A stretch of 12,044 bases of DNA, taken from the NCBI GenBank assembly GCA_012728535.1, contig JAAYEX010000120.1, positions 1 through 12,044 of the forward strand. The letters are read 5' to 3'. Below are positions 1 through 7,033 of this stretch, piece after piece. Source of the DNA: Clostridiaceae bacterium. GTDB taxonomy: Bacteria > Bacillota > Clostridia > Saccharofermentanales > DTU023. The position numbers were made by a program, and so were the translations under genes. Position 1 is the first letter of the stretch. Each line of letters begins with the position of its first letter. The notes beneath the pieces are model-generated. The model ran no database searches. It was not told where the DNA came from and was given only the letters and a program-made list of their open reading frames with translations.

Positions 1-567
1 AAAATTGTTGACAACATTGAGCAGGATCGTGGATATGTAAATCCATGGCTTGCTGAAATTATAACACCACCTGTCCCTGCTCCTGCACCTGCATCCCGCA
101 TAAGAAAGCCGGCCAAATCTACCGGACGAAGCATGGATAAAGTGTACCAGAACAGGACAACGCATCTTAACAGTGTAATTATATACGCTACTTTTCTGGC
201 TGCACTTGTGGTAGTGGGCATAATGACTTTTCTGATCCCGGACAAAGAGATTTCTACACGCGAAAACAGAGCATTGGCTCAATTTCCGAAGATCTCAGGA
301 GAATCAATTATGTCGGGGAAAACCTCAAACGATCTGGATAGCTGGTACTCAGACCAGTTCCCTGGGCGTGACGGCCTGGTTACTATGTGGAAAAAAATCG
401 ATGGTGCTCTTAGCCTCCGTTTCACCGATGACGACATCACAATTGTTGACGGCAGCAGTGATATGGGTCAGGGAGCACTGGACCCGAAAGATCCCGAGGA
501 CCAAGGCGATCCGCTCTACACCAGTCCATTTTTTGGCGGTGGCGGCGGAGAGAATCCCAATCCCTAA
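1..567 (+). CDS. DHHW-family-like membrane protein, 5' end outside window, short C-terminus
   Basis: The frame is open from base 1 to the TAA at 565-567 (188 residues visible). No ATG, GTG or TTG occurs in frame before ATG 133, which has only a weak ribosome site (GGACGA), so the true start probably lies upstream. Visible parts: a Pro/Ala-rich stretch (about residues 22-32), a basic segment, one membrane helix (about 59-79), then an outside region with ENRALAQFP followed by a WYSDQFPGRD motif. That pairing is typical of the N-terminal part of DHHW-family proteins, SGNH-like proteins often encoded beside MBOAT acyltransferases in surface-polysaccharide loci. The family usually runs on for a couple of hundred residues more. 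Here it ends in an acidic stretch and a Gly-rich tail (GGGGGENPNP), so the presumed catalytic part is absent. The basic N-terminal side suggests the C-terminus is outside the cell. Family membership is inferred from motif likeness; function is unknown. It converges on the PBP gene. Confidence 0.7.
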   Translation, partial: KIVDNIEQDRGYVNPWLAEIITPPVPAPAPASRIRKPAKSTGRSMDKVYQNRTTHLNSVIIYATFLAALVVVGIMTFLIPDKEISTRENRALAQFPKISGESIMSGKTSNDLDSWYSDQFPGRDGLVTMWKKIDGALSLRFTDDDITIVDGSSDMGQGALDPKDPEDQGDPLYTSPFFGGGGGENPNP

Positions 568-578
568 ATCGTATTTAT

Positions 579-1982
579 CTAATCATACGCAGCAGCAGCT
601 AAAAGCTGTCCGGCTATTACTGATGAGCCATATGTGCTATCATCCAGCACAACTGCAACTGCGAAGGGGTAATCCTGGTTATTGCTGAAGCCTGTAAAGA
701 GGCTGGATATAACAAGTTCACCCTCCTTGTTATATGCTTCAGCTGTGCCTGTTTTCCCACATACATCCAGTCCAGACACCTGAGCATTGGTTCCTGTGCC
801 ACTGTTCACGACCTGACGCATCAGATCTTTAAGATTCTGAGCCAGACCCGGATCAATCTGTGCCACTAAATCCCCTCTGTTATCAAATATACTTTCATTT
901 CCTGAGGGGTAAATAATGGATTCCATCAAATATGTTTCTGTCATGCGACCGCTGTTGGCGATCATCCCTGAAATCATTGCCAGATGAAGAGGACTCACTG
1001 TAATAATATCCTCACCTGCAGCTTGCCCGATGGCAGCCCAAGTCAATGCAGCATCATCTTCCCGCCCGATCAAACATTGACTTTTGCTAAGGGAAAAGCG
1101 GTCAAACTCAATCTTTTCATTAAAGGCCATTTGCTCGGCAGCTCTGCTGATCCTTTGGTCGCCAAGTTCCAAACCGATGTAGCCGAAATAATGATTGCAG
1201 GATTGCGCCATAGCTTCTACAAGGCTGACATTGCCATGTCCTGCATTGGCATGAGTCTCATTTACTCCGCCGGGTATTATAGGCGTGCTGCCCAGGCAGG
1301 TAACAATCTCCTTTGTTGACAAGTTGCTTTGAAGTAAAGCCGAAGCTGTGATTATTTTAAAAGTTGATCCGGGAAGATATTCACCCAGAAAGGCACGGTT
1401 AAACAAGGAGGTGTCCGGAATATCCTTCCAGGCAACTACCTGATCGGGATGCACTGAAGGTGAAGAGACTGAGGCTAAGACAGCACCTGTCTTATAATTG
1501 ATAACAACAGCAGCTCCCTTTCTGCCGCCAAGCAGTTCATAAGCGGTTTTCATCAGATCACTTCTCAAGCTGAGTTTAAGGTCGTTACCCTGAAACCCCT
1601 TGCCTTGAATATCTAATAAGAACTGCTCTGACAAGGATCTTCCCTCTCCCAGGAGTTCATTCTGCCACAGCGACTCTACTGTATAGGTGATGTTATGCGT
1701 ATAGTCGCCAACCACATGCAAGGCAGCTTCAGCCAGCTGAGGATCGCTGCTATAGCTCCTCTTGCCATCTTCATCTGATGATGCCAGTGTCACGCCATCT
1801 GAAGAGTAAATACTTCCCGCCTGCGAATACCGTTGTGCCAGAGCTGCACGATTTTCACCGGATGAAGCGAAAAGAGTTGTCCGGGCACGCTGGCTCTGCA
1901 AAATAACTCCACCTGTAAACAGTACAAATAAACTGAGAAATATCAGTAGAAAAGTCTTGATATTGTTACGCAACTGCTTCAC
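579..1982 (-). CDS. Class B penicillin-binding protein (PbpA-like transpeptidase)
   Basis: D,D-transpeptidase that cross-links peptidoglycan outside the membrane, probably as partner of the SEDS polymerase encoded just upstream. With the GTG start at 1982 it has 467 residues: a single membrane anchor (about 10-28), a short N-terminal linker region, and a transpeptidase domain (about 155-467). All three penicillin-binding motifs are present: STFK (Ser206, Lys209), SCN (261-263) and KTGT (410-413). An IGQAAGE stretch (318-324) matches the conserved IGQG-E region of class B PBPs. The length is close to mycobacterial PbpA and much shorter than PBP2/PBP3 proteins with large pedestal domains. The start was chosen because GTG overlaps the upstream stop in GTGA (1982-1979) and is preceded by GGGAGG at 7 bases spacing. 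The longer reading from ATG 2087 would overlap the upstream gene by over 100 bases. Translation is probably coupled to the SEDS gene. No terminator is visible in the 11-base gap to the convergent gene. Confidence 0.93.
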   Translation of the reverse strand: MKQLRNNIKTFLLIFLSLFVLFTGGVILQSQRARTTLFASSGENRAALAQRYSQAGSIYSSDGVTLASSDEDGKRSYSSDPQLAEAALHVVGDYTHNITYTVESLWQNELLGEGRSLSEQFLLDIQGKGFQGNDLKLSLRSDLMKTAYELLGGRKGAAVVINYKTGAVLASVSSPSVHPDQVVAWKDIPDTSLFNRAFLGEYLPGSTFKIITASALLQSNLSTKEIVTCLGSTPIIPGGVNETHANAGHGNVSLVEAMAQSCNHYFGYIGLELGDQRISRAAEQMAFNEKIEFDRFSLSKSQCLIGREDDAALTWAAIGQAAGEDIITVSPLHLAMISGMIANSGRMTETYLMESIIYPSGNESIFDNRGDLVAQIDPGLAQNLKDLMRQVVNSGTGTNAQVSGLDVCGKTGTAEAYNKEGELVISSLFTGFSNNQDYPFAVAVVLDDSTYGSSVIAGQLLAAAAYD

Positions 1983-3796
1983 GACCTGGCCTCCCGGTCC
2001 TCTTGATATTGTCGCTGCACTTTTTTGGTTAAAGACAGGCGGCGCGAACGCGCCACTACTCCGGTCAGGAGGGCTGTAATAATCCATTTAGCTATGATAG
2101 AGCTTCCACCTCTGGCAATGAAGGGCAAGGTAACTCCGGTCAGAGGAATAAGCCCTGTAGTGCCACCAATGACGATCAGTGCTTCCATTAAAAGACAGGT
2201 ACTAAGGCCAAGTATCAGACTGGATGTAAAGCCATCTCGGGCCGTGATAATCGCAGAAGCAGAACGCAACCAGATAACAAAGAAAAACACGATAACTGAA
2301 ATTGCAATCAGCATGCCCAACTCTTCCCAAAGAATAGAAAACACCATATCTGAACTTGCTAGAGGAATGCCTTCGGGCGATCCGTTACCCAAACCACGAC
2401 CAAGCAATCCGCCTCGTCCTACTGCCTGTAAACCATATACGATCTGGCGGTTATAGTCATTAAGATCTTCCCATAAAGAGATCCACCCATACAGGCGCCT
2501 TTGCACATAGGGAAGGGCGTTATACGCCAGAACACCAAGTACGGAAGATGCAAGAAGAGCCAGGAAGGAGATTAGATACTCTGAAGTCATTATTGCGAAT
2601 ACGATCAGGGTTGTCGGCAAAAGCACCATCAATGATCCCAGATCGGGCAACAACAGAACTAAAACTGCATTTATCCCGGCCCAGACGGCAAAAACAATAA
2701 TATTGCGTTTATTTGCACGGGTTTTGAAAAAGTTTGCCAAAACTATGATCCAGCTAATTTTCGCAAATTCAGTTAATTGCAGAGAAAAGCCTCCCGGTAA
2801 ATTGATCCAAAGTCCGGCTCCATGCGTCTCGCTACCACTGCCCATCAGCAGAGTGATCAAATATAGCATAGGCGTTAAAACGAAGCAGATAGGAGCCAGT
2901 TTTTCGATGATGCTTGTGCGACGCACCAGAAGCAAAATAAGAGGAAAGAGAAGAAAGCCGATAAAAATAGCAATTGTCTGGCTGAAGAAAACAGATCTCA
3001 GGCTGGCATACCACTGTTCCATCGTATAGCCTTCAATCCAGTCGGGAAAGCTTCGGGACAGAAATAGCAGCCGGGTCTGTAATAGAAGCCCCAAAGTGCT
3101 TAGCATCATGACACTGTGCCAGATGCTTTCGTCAAAACCCGGAGTAAGCCTGGACATGGACAGATAAAACAGCTGTGCAAGCAGAAAAAGGACACCAAGG
3201 ACAATCGCGACCAACATTGACAAGCCTTCAGTCACTGTACCTTGCATGCCTAAATATATCATGGCAGTTCCTGCTATCTGCAGCAAGACTACAAAAATAC
3301 CTGACGTCCAGGAACGGCCTCTGGGTTCAGCCAACAGTTCTTCAGCCATACCGTTGGTTTCCATAGCACCAATATCAACGACAAAAGAAAACTGCTGAGT
3401 GCCGATGCCGATAATATCACCCTGCCTGATCTCAGTTCGTTCCTTAATTTCCTTATGATTTAAGAAAAGCAGGGCCCGGGACGAAGGTTCAAGATACCAG
3501 CGACGATCAAAGTAGTAGATCATTGCATTGCGTTTTGTCACCCCCTTACCCCTCACTCTTATATCGGCAGATCGCGAAGAACCGATAAGGGTAGTGTGGT
3601 ATAAGGGCAATGGACGTACCAGCTCATCATCAAGCGGATCTGAAGCAAGAAGAAAGAACCCACTGACAGGAGTTCTCGCATATTTCATACGTTGGAAAAA
3701 GTCGCGCAGACTTTTGATCAACAGTATAACTGCGACTGGAACGACCAACAGAACAAAGCCGTAACGGGTCAGATGCGCCAGATCAGCAAAAGACAA
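1979..3796 (-). CDS. FHA domain fused to SEDS-family (FtsW/RodA) peptidoglycan glycosyltransferase
   Basis: SEDS proteins are membrane glycosyltransferases that polymerise lipid II with a class B PBP partner, encoded here directly downstream with a 4-base overlap. The 605-residue protein has a first membrane helix (about 12-28), a basic segment, then an FHA-like domain (about 48-140) placed in the cytoplasm by the positive-inside rule, then about ten helices from residue 165. SEDS signatures: LTEFAK (341-346), PDLGS (384-388), SDMVFSILWEELG (481-493) with the catalytic-type Asp483, and TGLIPLTGVTLPFIARGGSS (547-566). In the last, the usual SYGGS is ARGGS. In the FHA part the usual GR is GS (72-73), SxxH is TKRN (87-90), and the N-G/x-T turn is SRA (106-108), so phosphothreonine binding is uncertain. 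The start is TTG 3796, four bases after the stop of the dehydratase gene, with a weak purine-rich ribosome site (GAGAGAGA). FHA and RodA/PbpA are neighbours in actinobacteria; here FHA and SEDS are one chain. Whether it acts in elongation, division or sporulation cannot be told. Confidence 0.92.
   Translation of the reverse strand: MSFADLAHLTRYGFVLLVVPVAVILLIKSLRDFFQRMKYARTPVSGFFLLASDPLDDELVRPLPLYHTTLIGSSRSADIRVRGKGVTKRNAMIYYFDRRWYLEPSSRALLFLNHKEIKERTEIRQGDIIGIGTQQFSFVVDIGAMETNGMAEELLAEPRGRSWTSGIFVVLLQIAGTAMIYLGMQGTVTEGLSMLVAIVLGVLFLLAQLFYLSMSRLTPGFDESIWHSVMMLSTLGLLLQTRLLFLSRSFPDWIEGYTMEQWYASLRSVFFSQTIAIFIGFLLFPLILLLVRRTSIIEKLAPICFVLTPMLYLITLLMGSGSETHGAGLWINLPGGFSLQLTEFAKISWIIVLANFFKTRANKRNIIVFAVWAGINAVLVLLLPDLGSLMVLLPTTLIVFAIMTSEYLISFLALLASSVLGVLAYNALPYVQRRLYGWISLWEDLNDYNRQIVYGLQAVGRGGLLGRGLGNGSPEGIPLASSDMVFSILWEELGMLIAISVIVFFFVIWLRSASAIITARDGFTSSLILGLSTCLLMEALIVIGGTTGLIPLTGVTLPFIARGGSSIIAKWIITALLTGVVARSRRLSLTKKVQRQYQEDREARS
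1990..1995 (-). promoter_or_regulatory. Ribosome binding site that sets the PBP start
   Basis: GGGAGG on the minus strand lies 7 bases before GTG 1982, inside the last codons of the FHA-SEDS gene. It supports the GTG start over the ATG at 2087 and fits translational coupling through the GTGA overlap. Confidence 0.8.
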
Positions 3797-3800
3797 TTTT

Positions 3801-5732
3801 CTAATCTCTCTCAGTCAAATCTGCCAGTCCTGAAGGATATCCGTTAGGTATCTCAGGCAAAAGCGCTTTCAGTTCATCAGGAGATTTCTTGTCCGCTTCA
3901 CGCAAAATATCAAGTATGGAGTCCATGAACGGACGTAATCCCACAGTGTTGCAGCGGCTTATACGAGTCAAATGGCCAACTTCTACACCTAAATAAAAGC
4001 AGTCTTCAACCTGTTGCAATGTCATAATTTTTTCGTTTTCAGTTTTGACTGTCTCTTCTTTATCAAGGTATAGCTCTTCATGTAGTTTTTCGCCGGGGCG
4101 CAGGCCAATAATATCAATTGGAATATCTTCTTCGGGGACAAGGCCTGAAAGACGAATAAGATCCTTTGCCAAATCGATGATCTTAACAGGCCTGCCCATA
4201 TCAAGAACAAAAATCTCGCCGCCTTCGGCATAGGCACCGGCCTGAAGAACCAGACTGGAGGCTTCTGCTATCGTCATGAAGTAACGCGTCACTTCCGGAT
4301 CCGTTACAGTGACTCGTTTCTGCTCTTTGATCTGACGTTCAAATAGAGGGATAACACTGCCATTACTTCCTAAAACATTACCAAAACGCACGGCTGCAAA
4401 ACTTGTACTTCGATAAACCATGTTCAAAGCCAGAGTAACGATTTCACACATTCTCTTTGTTGCACCCATTACATTTGTGGGATTAACAGCCTTATCTGTA
4501 GAAATAAGTACAAAGTGTTCTGTTTTGGTTCGTCCCGCCTGACGGGCAACGTTATACGTTCCATAGACATTGTTAATGATGGCTTCACAGGGATTTTCTT
4601 CCATCAAAGGTACATGCTTGTGGGCAGCAGCATGAAAAACCAGGTCCGGCCTCCACTGATCAAAAATCTGAGCCACCCGGCGCTGGTCACGTACGGAGCC
4701 GATCAAAACCTGGAGGTTTAGACTGTTACCGTAGGTCGCCAGCAAATCCTGTTGCAAATCATAAACCGAGTTTTCATAAATATCCAAGATCAGTAGAACT
4801 GAAGGCCTGTAAGAAGCAATTTGACGAACCAACTCTGATCCGATAGAGCCGCCACCTCCAGTTACCAGAACAGTTCTGCCTCTGATATATTTAGATATCT
4901 GCTCTAGATTGAGATCAACTTCTTCCCTGCCCAGCAAGTCTTCAATTGTAATATCACGAACATCCTGTAGCCTTACCTTGCTGTCCTGGAGATGCGTATA
5001 AAAAGGTAAAATACTGACACGGCTCTCTGTTTCATAACAAATGTCAACAATATCACGTATGGTGTTTCTGGAGGCTGAAGGTATTGCAATAATAATTTCA
5101 TCAATATCATATTTGTCAGCCAGGTCGGGAATATCGTGGCGGTTGCCCAAAACCGGCACGCCATTATTCTTGTAATTGAGTATTAAAGGATTGTCATCAA
5201 TCAAGAGAAGCGGTACACGATTAGTCATAGAGGTCTTAAGCTCGTTGATTAGCTGAGAGCCTGCTTCTCCTGCACCGACTATCATTACCTTGATCTGAGA
5301 CTGCCGGTCGCTTCCGGTCCTTTTAACCCTCACTGATGAAGAATAAAAACGATAGATAAAACGAACCAGAAAAACTGCGGCAGTAAGTAGAAACCAATAC
5401 AAAACATAGGTGGCAAAACTAAAATGGATGTCCATGATCTGCATAATCAGAACACACAGTATTAATTGCAAAGTTGTCCCTGCAACCAACGCTAGATACT
5501 GAGAACCGCGTGCAAAAGCCCACATCTGATCATAAAAACCGACTAAAGCGAAAATGATTAGGGCAGTTATAGGCAGTACAAACCAGGTACCTGTATAAAC
5601 TCGCCATTGTGCTACAGGCAAACTGCCATTATTAATAATGAAAATAGCCAACAGCATGGCTATTAAAGAGGCACCAAGGTCGTACACAAATAAAAATATC
5701 TTTTTAGGAGTTAACCTTTTTCTGCTTAACAT
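3801..5732 (-). CDS. Membrane-bound nucleotide-sugar 4,6-dehydratase (PglF/CapD/WbpM type)
   Basis: An enzyme of this family converts UDP-N-acetylglucosamine to a 4-keto-6-deoxy sugar, the first step toward modified amino sugars for capsules, glycoproteins or other surface glycans. The 643 residues show about four membrane helices (14-33, 48-66, 79-100, 106-126), a first Rossmann-like domain beginning VMIVGAGEAG (149-158), and a C-terminal short-chain dehydrogenase domain with the NAD-binding TGGGGSIGSE (291-300). The active-site segment is STDKAVNPTNVMGATKR (411-427). As in the PglF/WbpM group, the position usually held by catalytic Tyr is Met (Met422), with Thr412-Asp413-Lys414 in place. 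LRPGEK (544-549) is also typical. Length fits the long, membrane-anchored form. ATG 5732 has GAGG close upstream (4-base gap). It is the first gene of a tight operon with the SEDS and PBP genes and has a promoter about 40-65 bases upstream. The substrate sugar is inferred from the family; no other glycan-pathway genes are in the window. Confidence 0.92.
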   Translation of the reverse strand: MLSRKRLTPKKIFLFVYDLGASLIAMLLAIFIINNGSLPVAQWRVYTGTWFVLPITALIIFALVGFYDQMWAFARGSQYLALVAGTTLQLILCVLIMQIMDIHFSFATYVLYWFLLTAAVFLVRFIYRFYSSSVRVKRTGSDRQSQIKVMIVGAGEAGSQLINELKTSMTNRVPLLLIDDNPLILNYKNNGVPVLGNRHDIPDLADKYDIDEIIIAIPSASRNTIRDIVDICYETESRVSILPFYTHLQDSKVRLQDVRDITIEDLLGREEVDLNLEQISKYIRGRTVLVTGGGGSIGSELVRQIASYRPSVLLILDIYENSVYDLQQDLLATYGNSLNLQVLIGSVRDQRRVAQIFDQWRPDLVFHAAAHKHVPLMEENPCEAIINNVYGTYNVARQAGRTKTEHFVLISTDKAVNPTNVMGATKRMCEIVTLALNMVYRSTSFAAVRFGNVLGSNGSVIPLFERQIKEQKRVTVTDPEVTRYFMTIAEASSLVLQAGAYAEGGEIFVLDMGRPVKIIDLAKDLIRLSGLVPEEDIPIDIIGLRPGEKLHEELYLDKEETVKTENEKIMTLQQVEDCFYLGVEVGHLTRISRCNTVGLRPFMDSILDILREADKKSPDELKALLPEIPNGYPSGLADLTERD

Positions 5733-5767
5733 ACATCCTCGATCTTATCTAAGTCTGCTACGGGCCA

Positions 5768-5796
5768 ATTTTACTAGATACACCGTTAACATGCAA
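5768..5796 (-). promoter_or_regulatory. Sigma-A-type promoter of the dehydratase-SEDS-PBP operon
   Basis: On the minus strand the -35 is TTGCAT (5796-5791), followed by a 17-base spacer and the -10 TAAAAT (5773-5768). Transcription would start near 5761, giving a leader of about 30 bases before ATG 5732. Spacing is ideal and both boxes are near consensus. No other promoter is visible before the SEDS and PBP genes, so the three are probably transcribed together. Confidence 0.7.
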
Positions 5797-5938
5797 GAAA
5801 CACGCACATTCAGCGCGCTTCGTCATGCTTTTATACAGGGCTGAATCTTCAGTCTCCACACCCTTTCATAAATAAATTACTTTTGCTCATAAATTTCAAT
5901 GGAATTATGTCAATTTCGTTGAAAAAAGGCTACAATGC
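5797..5938. other. Middle of the divergent intergenic region, no gene seen
   Basis: The spacer between the leftward operon promoter and the rightward HU promoter is AT-rich. It holds a short palindrome (AGCGCGCT, 5812-5819), a small dyad CTGAA-TC-TTCAG (5841-5852), and a TACAAT (5931-5936) that could be a second HU -10 but lacks a good -35. No coding sequence or structured RNA is evident. Confidence 0.5.
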
Positions 5939-5968
5939 TTGACAGTTCAGTATTTCTCCCTCCATAAT
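5939..5968 (+). promoter_or_regulatory. Sigma-A-type promoter of the HU gene
   Basis: A perfect -35 TTGACA (5939-5944) is followed by an 18-base spacer and the -10 CATAAT (5963-5968). Transcription would start near 5975, about 30 bases before the ATG. The near-consensus boxes fit strong expression of an abundant nucleoid protein. Confidence 0.75.
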
Positions 5969-5987
5969 GTTCAAAGATATTTGCCAG

Positions 5988-5994
5988 AAGGAGG
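5988..5994 (+). promoter_or_regulatory. Strong ribosome binding site of the HU gene
   Basis: AAGGAGG, fully complementary to the 3' end of 16S rRNA, lies 9 bases before ATG 6004. It supports high translation and fixes the start. Confidence 0.85.
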
Positions 5995-6003
5995 CTCCCT
6001 AAT

Positions 6004-6279
6004 ATGAATAAAACAGATCTTACAAACGCAGTCGCAAAGTCTACCGGACTCACTAAAAAAGACAGCGAAAAAGCAGTTTCTGCTGTTCTCGACACAATTA
6101 CCGATGCGCTAGCCAATGAAGAAAAAGTTGTCCTGGTTGGATTTGGTACTTTCAGCGTTCGTAGTCGTAAAGCTCGCAAAGGCCGTAACCCTGCTACAAA
6201 GGAAGAGATCATGATTCCTGCATCAAAAGCACCGGTTTTCAAAGCAGGCAAAAACTTAAAAGATAGAGTCAACGGTTAA
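6004..6279 (+). CDS. hup: HU-family DNA-binding protein
   Basis: HU is a small dimeric histone-like protein that bends and compacts DNA in the nucleoid and assists replication, repair and recombination. The 91 residues are the normal length and align along the whole family: N-terminal helices with MNKTDLTNAVAK, the GFGTFSVRSRKARKGRNP segment (about 46-63) leading into the DNA-gripping beta arm, and a basic C-terminus ending LKDRVNG. The arm tip carries Arg-Asn-Pro (61-63), whose proline intercalates DNA in HU/IHF proteins. The gene is monocistronic, with its own promoter, a consensus ribosome site and a terminator beginning about 27 bases after the stop. It is divergent from the envelope operon and convergent with the Spo0A-like gene. 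IHF is possible by family, but HU is the norm in this kind of organism. Confidence 0.97.
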   Translation: MNKTDLTNAVAKSTGLTKKDSEKAVSAVLDTITDALANEEKVVLVGFGTFSVRSRKARKGRNPATKEEIMIPASKAPVFKAGKNLKDRVNG

Positions 6280-6305
6280 TTTCTCAATATTAATGCTAAA
6301 AAATC

Positions 6306-6334
6306 AACTCCGCCCCTGAAGGCGGAGTTTTTTT
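6306..6334. terminator. Bidirectional intrinsic terminator between HU and the Spo0A-like gene
   Basis: A 9-base-pair perfect stem (AACTCCGCC 6306-6314 with GGCGGAGTT 6321-6329) encloses a 6-base loop and is followed on the plus strand by a T run (6328-6334). Read on the minus strand, the same stem is followed by GATTTTTT, so it can also stop transcripts from the convergent gene ending at 6369. Confidence 0.9.
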
Positions 6335-6368
6335 ATGAATTTATCTACTGAACCCGACTAGATTGTTT

Positions 6369-7028
6369 TCAAGTGGCCGTCATGTCTATCTTTGCTTCCA
6401 GCCGGCAGATCTCCCATAGTTTCACAACAGTTTCTGCCACAGGCAGACGCCCATTCGGATCACTAAGAAAAAGTTTATCTTTGCCTGTCTCAAACTTTCT
6501 GGCCTCTTGCTCGCTTATTAACAGATTATGAAACAGATAGCGCACATTGCGCTCAGCCTGCGTAGGAGTGACGCGAAAGACTCTCGCAACTTGTTTATAA
6601 AGACGTTTGCTGATCGGATTAAGAAGCGAATAGTCTTTAAGGCTTAGCTCAAGCATACTGAAGAGTATCCTGTAACCCCGTAATTTCTTATTGAAGTCAT
6701 ATCTGTCAAGTACTTGATTTACCAGTTTCTGCGTTTCCAGCTGGTAGTCCATCTGCTCGTTGCGATGATCCTCTATTACTGCTGAAACTGTCTGATTAAA
6801 CTTGTTCTCCACGAAAGGTATTCCTTTGCGAGCATCAAGGACGTAGTGGACCCTGCCGTAGGCATCCATCACTCCGAAAACCCCCTGGCTGTTCATGATT
6901 TTTTCTACATGGTTCAATAATTCACGATTAGATGAGATGAGATAAACGCCGACTTCTTTTTGTGGTCTGCGCAGATAATGTTCATATGCGCTCTGTATAT
7001 CGGCTGCAATGACCGTTTTGTTCGTCAT
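6369..7028 (-). CDS. Spo0A-like regulator: Spo0A C-terminal DNA-binding domain with degenerate N-terminal domain
   Basis: Residues about 103-212 resemble the Spo0A C-terminal effector domain, which binds 0A boxes in promoters. Visible correspondences are LRGYRILFSML (116-126) for the KGYLYLREAI segment, LLNPISKRLYKQVARVF (135-151) for LLGSITKVLYPDIAKKF, and TPTQAERNVRY (154-164) for the recognition-helix segment TASRVERAIRH, keeping Glu159, Arg160 and Arg163. True Spo0A has a full phosphorylatable receiver domain and about 260-270 residues; this protein has 219. Its N-terminal part (about 26-75) resembles only the start of a receiver: VGVYLISSNRELL against the Spo0A pattern KVCVADDNRELV, with the metal-binding acidic pair replaced by Ser32-Ser33 and the rest shortened. 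It therefore probably is not activated by phosphorelay in the usual way. Homology of the N-terminus is inference. ATG 7028 has a full GGAGGTGAT ribosome site. It is last in the run fba-ligA-membrane gene, after a 64-base gap. Target genes are unknown. Confidence 0.75.
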   Translation of the reverse strand: MTNKTVIAADIQSAYEHYLRRPQKEVGVYLISSNRELLNHVEKIMNSQGVFGVMDAYGRVHYVLDARKGIPFVENKFNQTVSAVIEDHRNEQMDYQLETQKLVNQVLDRYDFNKKLRGYRILFSMLELSLKDYSLLNPISKRLYKQVARVFRVTPTQAERNVRYLFHNLLISEQEARKFETGKDKLFLSDPNGRLPVAETVVKLWEICRLEAKIDMTAT

Positions 7029-7033
7029 ATATC

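Noticed and set aside
8..37. TTGACA (8-13) as a promoter for a gene starting at ATG 133
   Set aside because: No good -10 at proper spacing (GATATG at 18 bases is poor), and the reading frame stays open through it with a Pro/Ala-rich sequence that looks coding.
368..688. 106-codon plus-strand open frame across the DHHW-like and PBP gene ends
   Set aside because: It is out of frame with the DHHW-like gene and antisense to the PBP 3' end, with no domain or ribosome site.
984..1319. 111-codon plus-strand open frame inside the PBP gene
   Set aside because: It is antisense to the conserved transpeptidase domain, with no ribosome site or recognisable domain.
1983..2087. Longer PBP N-terminus starting at ATG 2087
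   Set aside because: The added 35 residues overlap the end of the SEDS gene, read as low-complexity sequence and lack a signal. GTG 1982 has a good ribosome site and a 4-base overlap.
5812..5819. Palindrome AGCGCGCT in the divergent intergenic region
   Set aside because: Only 8 bases, lies upstream of both promoters, and there is no second copy or extended symmetry to support an operator.
5908..5936. Second HU promoter with -10 TACAAT (5931-5936)
   Set aside because: The sequence 17 bases upstream (TGTCAA) is a poor -35, and the TTGACA-CATAAT promoter just downstream explains expression better.
5910..6272. 120-codon open frame on the minus strand over the HU gene
   Set aside because: It lies fully antisense to a clear HU gene, covers the HU promoter and ribosome site, and shows no protein-like motif. 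It is a by-product of HU codon composition.
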